The notes under the pieces were generated by a model. The model did no database searches and was not told the origin of the DNA. It worked only from the letters and a program-made list of their open reading frames with translations. 9,097 nt of DNA from an uncultured Collinsella sp. (GTDB lineage Bacteria > Actinomycetota > Coriobacteriia > Coriobacteriales > Coriobacteriaceae), in the NCBI GenBank assembly GCA_902494465.1, contig CABUTH010000075.1, positions 1 to 9,097 on the forward strand. The letters are read 5' to 3'. The position numbers and the translations under genes were made by a program. Of this stretch, positions 3,987-9,097 are shown piece after piece (positions within the stretch are counted from its first letter, which is position 1; each line of letters opens with the position of its first letter).

Positions 3987-6479
3987 ATGACCGCAACCGC
4001 CAGTCGAACCACCAACCGCAGACCCGAGCTTTTAGCGCCCGCCGGAGGACCCGAGCCCTTTGCCGCCGCACTCGCCGCCGGGGCAGACGCCATCTACTGC
4101 GGCATGGGCAGCTTCAACGCCCGCCGCAAGGCCACCAACTTTACCGACGAGACCTTTGAGCAAGCCTGCCGCGCCGCACATCTAGCCGGGTCGCGCGTCT
4201 ACGTCACGGTCAACATCGTCATCAAGCAGTCCGAGATGGACGATGCGCTGCAACTCATCTATCGCTGCTCAACGCTGGGCGCCGACGCCTTCATTATCCA
4301 GGACTGGGGTCTGTTCTTTGAAGTCAAGCGCACCATGCCCGGCATCGAGACGCACATCTCAACCCAAGCAAACATCCACGACGACCGCGGAACCCTTTGG
4401 TGCCGTGAGCAGGGCGCCGACCGAGTGACCTTGTCGCGCGAGCTCTCCATTGACGAGATCGCCGCCATCCACGACGCCGCACCCGATGTGGACCTCGAGC
4501 TCTTTAGCCACGGTGCCATCTGCTTTTGTTACTCGGGCCTGTGCCTGCTCTCGAGCTTTGCCATGGCGGGCCGCTCGGCCAACCGCGGCATGTGCGCCCA
4601 GCCCTGCCGCCTGCCCTACGAGCTGATCGACGAGAACGGCCGCTCGCTCTCCCCTGCCGGTCGCGAGCGTGCGCTATGCCCGCGCGACACCAACACTTCG
4701 CAGCTTGTTCGCCGTCTGTATGACGCCGGCGCCGCATCGCTCAAGCTCGAGGGCCGCATGAAGGCCCCCGATTACGTGTACTCCATCGTCGACGTGTATC
4801 GTCATCAGATTGATGACATGCTGGCCGATGTTTCGACCTCCAAGGATGAGGATGCAGCCCGCCAGCGACAGCTCAAGCGCTGCTTTAACCGCGACTTTAC
4901 GCACGCCTACCAAGACGGTACCTCGGGTGACGAGATGATGAGCTACGAGCGCTCCAACAACCGCGGCCAGATCGTGGGCACGGTGCTGGGCAGCCGCCCG
5001 GCCAACCGCGATGTGCGCGGCCTCAAGCCCGACGACCGCCGTCGGCGCGCCGCCATCGCCCGCATTGAGTTGTTTGAGCCCGTGGGCAAGGGCGACCTGC
5101 TGGAGCTTCGCCACGATAACGAGTTTGACCAGTTCCTGACCACCATTGCCGCCGATGATGCCGCCGCCGGTGACATCATCGAGTGCCGCGTGCCTCGCAG
5201 CATGCCCGAGGGCTGCCGCGTGCGCGTGATTCGAAGCCAGCGCGCCATTGACGCTGCCGGCGCCGCGCTCAAGCGCGATGTGCTGCGCCGCCGCGCCGTT
5301 GATGTAACCGTTGTGGCGCGTTTGGGCGAACCGTTTGCCGTCACGCTTACTTGCTGCGACGCCCCTTCGCTTACGGCCACGGCCACGGGCTTTACCGTCG
5401 AGGCCGCCAAGACCCGCGCGGTCGAGGCGTCCGATCTGGTAGAGCATGTGGGCCGCATGGGGTCCTCGCCCTTTGAGTCCGCGAGCTTTGATGTGGCGCT
5501 CGATAAGGGCTGCGGCATGGGCTTCTCCGCTGTGCACAAGGTGCGCGCCGCCGCCTGCAAGGCGCTGGAGGAGGCCATTCTGGCACCGTATGACGAGCGT
5601 GCCCGCACGCTCGAGCTGCCGGTGCTCGACAAATGTACGCGGCCCATGCCCGAGCACTACCGCGACGAGCCGCAGATCTGCGCCACCGTCACCTCGCTCG
5701 AGGCCGCCGAGGCAGCGCGAGCGGAGGGTGCAACGCGCATCTACATGACCACCGACGCGCTCGATGCGGCCGAGCTCTCCCCCGCCGATGCGTTTGAGCA
5801 GGGCATCGTGCCCGTGCTCGACGAGGTCTGCCGTGCCGTTGACCACGAGCGCGTCGACCCGTGGGTTGTTGCCGGCGCCACGGTCGCTATTGGCAACATC
5901 TCTGAGCTTGCCCTGGCCGCCCAGGTTGGCGCCACGGCCGAGATTCGCTCTTGCCTGCCGGTGCACAACACGCCCTGCATGGAGGCGCTTGCCGAGCGCG
6001 GAGCCGGTGCGTTTTGGCTCTCGCCCGAGATCACACTCGACGAGATTGTCTCGCTCGGCGCCGCCGCGCCCGCGACTCTGGGCATCACCGTCTTTGGCCG
6101 GCCGCGCGTCATGACAAGCGAGCATTGCATTCTGCAGGTTGCCAACGGCTGCATCCACGATTGCGCCAACTGCCGCCTGCGTGTCCGCAAGCTCTCGCTC
6201 AAGAATATCGACGGAAAGGTCATGCCGGTGCGTACCGACATCCACGGCCGCTCTCGCCTGTACGATGCTTACCCCATCGACCTCACGCCGCAGGTTCCTC
6301 AGCTGCTCGATGCCGGCGTGCGTCGTCTCATGGTGGACGGAACGCTGCTCGAGACGGATGAGGTGGGCCGTGCCGTCGCCCGCGTCCGTCGTGCCGTCGA
6401 GGCCGCGCAGGCCGGCCGCAAGCCCGCCGCCCGTCTGCGCGGGGCGACCTCGGGCTGCATGTTTGTGGGAATCAGCTAA
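3987..6479 (+). CDS. Long U32 family protein with DUF3656-like region (RlhA-like, probable Fe-S RNA hydroxylase)
   Basis: 830-residue cytoplasmic protein of the 'peptidase U32' family. Characterised relatives are RNA-modification enzymes (RlhA on 23S rRNA, TrhP on tRNA) or ubiquinone hydroxylase subunits (UbiU/V), rather than proven proteases. The N-terminal barrel starts ELLAPAGGPEPFAAALAAGADAIYCG (residues 14-39). The U32 signature is E171-x-F-x-H-G-A-I-C179...G-x-C186-x-x-S189. RSANRGMCAQPCR follows (C203, C207), then LCPRD (C231) and the SLKLEGRMK motif (251-259). C179, C186, C203 and C207 or C231 are the likely cluster ligands. The middle region (about 320-560) fits the DUF3656/collagenase-associated domain. 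A C-terminal part carries a second cysteine group (C714, C722, C726, C729). GAAAGG (3975-3980) lies 6 bases before ATG 3987. The RluA-family gene follows after 15 bases, supporting an RNA role. Confidence 0.88.
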   Translation: MTATASRTTNRRPELLAPAGGPEPFAAALAAGADAIYCGMGSFNARRKATNFTDETFEQACRAAHLAGSRVYVTVNIVIKQSEMDDALQLIYRCSTLGADAFIIQDWGLFFEVKRTMPGIETHISTQANIHDDRGTLWCREQGADRVTLSRELSIDEIAAIHDAAPDVDLELFSHGAICFCYSGLCLLSSFAMAGRSANRGMCAQPCRLPYELIDENGRSLSPAGRERALCPRDTNTSQLVRRLYDAGAASLKLEGRMKAPDYVYSIVDVYRHQIDDMLADVSTSKDEDAARQRQLKRCFNRDFTHAYQDGTSGDEMMSYERSNNRGQIVGTVLGSRPANRDVRGLKPDDRRRRAAIARIELFEPVGKGDLLELRHDNEFDQFLTTIAADDAAAGDIIECRVPRSMPEGCRVRVIRSQRAIDAAGAALKRDVLRRRAVDVTVVARLGEPFAVTLTCCDAPSLTATATGFTVEAAKTRAVEASDLVEHVGRMGSSPFESASFDVALDKGCGMGFSAVHKVRAAACKALEEAILAPYDERARTLELPVLDKCTRPMPEHYRDEPQICATVTSLEAAEAARAEGATRIYMTTDALDAAELSPADAFEQGIVPVLDEVCRAVDHERVDPWVVAGATVAIGNISELALAAQVGATAEIRSCLPVHNTPCMEALAERGAGAFWLSPEITLDEIVSLGAAAPATLGITVFGRPRVMTSEHCILQVANGCIHDCANCRLRVRKLSLKNIDGKVMPVRTDIHGRSRLYDAYPIDLTPQVPQLLDAGVRRLMVDGTLLETDEVGRAVARVRRAVEAAQAGRKPAARLRGATSGCMFVGIS

Positions 6480-6494
6480 CCGAAAGGCTTACAC

Positions 6495-7154
6495 GTGAAC
6501 GAAGAACCTCAAGTCCTCTACTGCGACGCCTGGCTCATGGCCATCGACAAGCCCGCCGGCATGATCGTCCACGGCGACGGCACCGGCGAGCGCACGCTCA
6601 CCGACTACGCCAGCGACCTGCTGCTGGCGATGGGCGACGGCTTTGCCGCGACCGACATGCAGCCGCTCAACCGCCTGGACCGTGACACCACCGGCGTGGT
6701 GCTGTTCTCGCTCGACAAGCAGACGCAACCTGCCTTTGACCAGATGGTCATCGACCACGCTTTCGAAAAGCACTACCTCGCGCTCGCCGAGGGCAAGATC
6801 GACTGGGACGAAAAGCTCATCGACAAGCCCATCGCCCGCGACCGTCACGATAGCCGCAAGATGCGCGTTGGCGCCAGCGGCAAGCCGTCTCAGACGCGCG
6901 TGAAGGTGCTCAAGCGTCTTAAGAGCCGTCGTGGCCTGCCCACACGCTCGTATATCGATGTCGAGCTGCTCACCGGCCGCAAACACCAAATCCGTGTGCA
7001 CCTGGCGAGCGAGCGTCATCCCCTGGTTGGCGACGACCTGTACGGAACGCCGCGCCCCTGCGGCCTGATGCTCCATGCCCACAGCGTGTCCTTTACGCAT
7101 CCCGTAACCGGTGAGCACATCCACATCGAAGCCCCCTGCCCCTGGGAGCCCTAA
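6495..7154 (+). CDS. RluA-family pseudouridine synthase
   Basis: 219-residue enzyme predicted to isomerise specific uridines to pseudouridine in rRNA or tRNA. The catalytic motif is NRLDRDTTG (residues 59-67), with D62 as the catalytic Asp; most family members have His at the first position. Other landmarks are IDKPAGMIVHG (17-27), FEKHYLALAEG, ELLTGRKHQIRVHLA and HPLVGDDLYG, all standard for the RluA fold. There is no N-terminal S4 RNA-binding domain, so it resembles the compact RluA/RluC-core type. The start is GTG 6495, with GAAAGG (6482-6487) seven bases upstream; the 15-base gap from the U32 stop indicates a shared transcript and probable translational coupling. The RNA target cannot be told from sequence. 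Confidence 0.92.
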   Translation: MNEEPQVLYCDAWLMAIDKPAGMIVHGDGTGERTLTDYASDLLLAMGDGFAATDMQPLNRLDRDTTGVVLFSLDKQTQPAFDQMVIDHAFEKHYLALAEGKIDWDEKLIDKPIARDRHDSRKMRVGASGKPSQTRVKVLKRLKSRRGLPTRSYIDVELLTGRKHQIRVHLASERHPLVGDDLYGTPRPCGLMLHAHSVSFTHPVTGEHIHIEAPCPWEP

Positions 7155-7194
7155 AACCTGCCGAAAAGGGACAGGTTTATTTTGGCAGGTTTTA
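7152..7194 (+). terminator. Terminator of the U32-RluA operon with nested alternative hairpin
   Basis: TAAAACCTGCC (7152-7162, overlapping the RluA-family stop codon) pairs perfectly with GGCAGGTTTTA (7184-7194), and the stem extends inward through G-U and A-U pairs to about 14 bp. The left-arm core AACCTG can instead pair with a second CAGGTT at 7172-7177. CAGGTTTAT (7172-7180) and CAGGTTTTAT (7186-7195) are near-identical direct repeats, each T-rich. Confidence 0.8.
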
Positions 7195-7207
7195 TCTGGA
7201 CAAACGT

Positions 7208-7249
7208 CAAAACCACCACATAGGTTCCTACCCCTTCGCGGTGGTTTTG
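7208..7249 (-). terminator. Terminator of the Gfo/Idh-DeoR transcript
   Basis: Perfect 10-bp inverted repeat CAAAACCACC (7208-7217) / GGTGGTTTTG (7240-7249) with a 22-base loop that contains its own TAGG-TT-CCTA mini-palindrome (7221-7230). On the minus strand the stem ends in TTTTG. It begins 22 bases after the DeoR-family stop codon and lies side by side with the terminator of the convergent operon, so each transcript has its own hairpin. Confidence 0.75.
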
Positions 7250-7270
7250 GCGCTTGCCCGTCCCCTGCTG

Positions 7271-8017
7271 TTAGACCGTGATGACGTTGTCCATTGCCCG
7301 GTACTTGGCGGGGACATCGCCTGCGGTAATAATCGTTGCGTCGCGGAAGTCCGCGAACTTGACGGGCGCCACCATGCCAAATTTACTGGCGTCCGAGATT
7401 ACGAAGCGCTTGGCCGTATGGCGCATCGAGATACGCTTTACTTGCGCCTCCTCGATATCGGGCGCTGTGAAGCCCTGCTCGGCGGCAATGCCGTTAGAGC
7501 CCCAAAAGCCACAGTTGAAGTTGTAGCGGTCTAAGGTTGCCAAGGCATCGGGGCCAACGAGCGCCTCGGTCTCGGGTTTGAGCTCGCCGCCCAGCACCAC
7601 GGTACGCATGCCGCGCAAAGCAAGGCGTTGAGCATGGAGCACGGAATCGGTCACATAGGTGACATCTTCAAGGTGTGGAAGATGCTCGATGAGCCTGAGC
7701 GTCGTCGAGCCCGAGTCGATGTATACAAAGCTCTCAGGCTCCACAAGCGCCGCCGCACGGGCGCAGATACGCTCCTTGTCATCGTTATGGAGGTCGCTGC
7801 GCTCATTAAGCGTTAGGTCGCGCGTCACGTGCGCGCGCTCAAGACTCGTCGCCCCACCGTGGACCTTGGCGATGCGGTGCGCTCGATCGAGCGTCTGCAG
7901 GTCGCGCCGAATGGTAGACGCCGTCACGCCCAGGGCCTCAGCAAGCTCCGGCACGGTAACCGAGCCGGCCTGCTGAACCATCGACACGATCGCGTTGAGC
8001 CTATCTTCCGCAAGCAT
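7271..8017 (-). CDS. DeoR-family transcriptional repressor
   Basis: 248-residue DNA-binding regulator, the usual DeoR/GlpR length. The N-terminal winged helix (residues 3-57) includes AGSVTVPELAEALGVTASTIRRDLQTLD, with the recognition helix at about 33-42, then KVHGG. The C-terminal sugar-phosphate-sensing domain has YIDSGSTTLRLIEHL (99-113, the phosphate-binding D-x-G-S-T-T loop), VLGGELKPET (141-150), GFTAPDIEEAQVKR (182-195) and SDASKFG (208-214), as in family members that sense phosphorylated sugars. ATG 8017 lies only 3 bases after the stop of the oxidoreductase gene, and its GGAGGAG ribosome-binding site is within that gene's last codons, so translation of the two is very probably coupled. 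Its ligand is unknown; a sugar phosphate related to the oxidoreductase's pathway is inference. Confidence 0.92.
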   Translation of the reverse strand: MLAEDRLNAIVSMVQQAGSVTVPELAEALGVTASTIRRDLQTLDRAHRIAKVHGGATSLERAHVTRDLTLNERSDLHNDDKERICARAAALVEPESFVYIDSGSTTLRLIEHLPHLEDVTYVTDSVLHAQRLALRGMRTVVLGGELKPETEALVGPDALATLDRYNFNCGFWGSNGIAAEQGFTAPDIEEAQVKRISMRHTAKRFVISDASKFGMVAPVKFADFRDATIITAGDVPAKYRAMDNVITV

Positions 8018-8020
8018 CGC

Positions 8021-9097
8021 TTACTCCTCCTCGGGGTACACGACTCCCCAGTCGGCGCGAAGCTTGGTCATAAGCTTCATAACATCAGAAGCATAATCCA
8101 GCAGCTCGCGCTTAGAGTCGTCGCCGGCAACGGCCTTCTCAAGATCGGCCATCTCATAGCAAAGGGCGTAAGCCTCGGTGCCGGCGTGGACCTCCTCGCG
8201 GTGGCCGTCCGCAGTCCACACGATGGTCGCGTGATCGGCGCGCGGATACTCGTTGACCTCGATATAACACTTATCGAAGCTAATAATCGAGCGCTTGGGT
8301 TGCTTGGAGTGGAGCGTGAGGCTCACAACACCCAGCTGCTGCTCGGCATTACGGCAGACGATGCCGCCCGCAACGTCAACGCCGGTCTCGCAGGTGTTGC
8401 CCAGCGAAATGACCTCAGCGGGCTGGCTTGCCATAAAGAAGCGCATAACGGACAGGGCATAGACGCCAATATCGAGCATGGCACCGCCAGCAAGGTTGCG
8501 ATTGTAGAAGCGGTTGGTCAGGTCGCCGTACTCCTTATAGCTACCAAAGTTGAGCTGAGCAAGATTCATGCGGCCAAACTCGCCGGCATCCATGCGGCGG
8601 CGCAGCTCCTGATACAAGGGCATGTGGAGCACCGTAGTGGCATCCATGAGGACCACGTTGTGCTCGTCGGCGATGGCACGCGCCTCGTCGAGCTCAGCGG
8701 AATTGAGGGTAATGGCCTTCTCGCAGAGTACGTGCTTACCAGCTGCCAGAGCGGCGCGCAGGTAGGTGATATGCGTGTTATGCGGGGTGGTGATATAGAT
8801 CGCGTCGATGTTCGGATCGGCATAGAGGTCCTCGACCGATTCATAGACCTTCTCGATGCCATACTGCTCAGCAAAAGCCTGAGCCTTGGACAGCGTACGG
8901 TTGGCGACGCCCGCAAGCTTGCGGCCGGCAAGAGCGAGAGACTGGGCCATCTGATTGGCGATAACACCGCAACCGATCACAGCCCAGCGGAGCTCGGGGG
9001 CCGTAAAGATATCATCGGGGAATGGCCTGTCCTGGACCGAAGCGAACGCCGCCTTAGCGGCTGCTTCGGCGTCGAGCGGAGCCTGTTTGGAATCTGC
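8021..9097 (-). CDS. Gfo/Idh/MocA-family NAD(P)-dependent oxidoreductase (5' end outside the window)
   Basis: Predicted cytoplasmic dehydrogenase acting on a sugar, sugar derivative or similar alcohol. The frame is open from base 9097 to the TAA at 8021-8023, 358 codons plus stop. The first 39 visible codons contain no ATG, GTG or TTG, so the true start is to the right of the window. A GTG at 8978-8980 would cut into the first Rossmann strand and is unlikely. The visible N-terminal stretch (ending PDDIFTAPEL) precedes RWAVIGCGVIANQMA, the dinucleotide-binding motif. Later come ITTPHNTH, LCEKAITLNSAE (the family EKP motif with Ala for Pro; the catalytic-position Lys is kept) and GGAMLDIGVYAL, typical of the C-terminal substrate domain. 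The sequence ends in Glu-Glu-Glu, whose codons form the ribosome-binding site of the DeoR gene. The substrate is not deducible; dihydrodiol/D-xylose dehydrogenase-like members are the nearest by feel. Confidence 0.9.
   Translation of the reverse strand, partial: ADSKQAPLDAEAAAKAAFASVQDRPFPDDIFTAPELRWAVIGCGVIANQMAQSLALAGRKLAGVANRTLSKAQAFAEQYGIEKVYESVEDLYADPNIDAIYITTPHNTHITYLRAALAAGKHVLCEKAITLNSAELDEARAIADEHNVVLMDATTVLHMPLYQELRRRMDAGEFGRMNLAQLNFGSYKEYGDLTNRFYNRNLAGGAMLDIGVYALSVMRFFMASQPAEVISLGNTCETGVDVAGGIVCRNAEQQLGVVSLTLHSKQPKRSIISFDKCYIEVNEYPRADHATIVWTADGHREEVHAGTEAYALCYEMADLEKAVAGDDSKRELLDYASDVMKLMTKLRADWGVVYPEEE

Noticed and set aside
4674..6245. 523-codon open frame on the minus strand opposite the U32 gene
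   Set aside because: Low-complexity Gly/Ala/His-rich translation with no family features and no ribosome-binding site; the plus strand reads as a coherent U32 protein across the whole stretch.
8978..8980. GTG 8980 as start of the Gfo/Idh/MocA gene
   Set aside because: It would remove the first residues of the Rossmann beta strand (ELRWA), and the frame stays open without a stop to the window edge.

Overview
The window looks like chromosomal DNA from a high-GC gut actinobacterium of the class Coriobacteriia, most likely close to Collinsella. That is an impression from codon use, protein flavour and gene content, not a database match. Eight protein genes are supported, two of them cut by the window edges. 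I see no rRNA, tRNA, CRISPR array, insertion sequence or phage gene.

Left part (1-3690), a probable purine-catabolism locus. On the minus strand an NCS2-family nucleobase permease (2187-799) is followed by the start of an SsnA-type aminohydrolase (596 to beyond base 1). Divergent from the permease is a YheO/DauR-type PAS-HTH regulator (2540-3196). Facing the regulator, across a strong shared terminator (3241-3279), is ridA (3686-3309). SsnA and NCS2 permeases belong to the anaerobic purine/urate degradation clusters of gut bacteria. RidA removes the reactive 2-aminoacrylate that the diaminopropionate ammonia-lyase (YgeX) of those clusters would form. The rest of the cluster, if present, would lie left of base 1.

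Middle part (3690-7200), an RNA-modification operon. A 300-base gap rich in inverted repeats separates ridA from a long two-part U32 'peptidase' (3987-6479). This is the family now known to include Fe-S enzymes that hydroxylate rRNA and tRNA. Fifteen bases downstream is an RluA-family pseudouridine synthase (6495-7154). The pair looks translationally linked and ends in a hairpin terminator.

Right part (7200-9097), a minus-strand pair. A Gfo/Idh/MocA oxidoreductase (entering from the right edge, ending at 8021) is followed 3 bases later by a DeoR-family repressor (8017-7271). The repressor's ribosome-binding site lies inside the last codons of the oxidoreductase. Its terminator hairpin (7208-7249) sits next to that of the RNA-modification operon.

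I found no clearly undescribed system. The items most worth a second look are the Gln in place of the usual substrate-binding Glu in the permease, the ridA/purine linkage, the second cysteine cluster of the U32 protein and its pairing with an RluA enzyme, and the long hairpin in the ridA leader.
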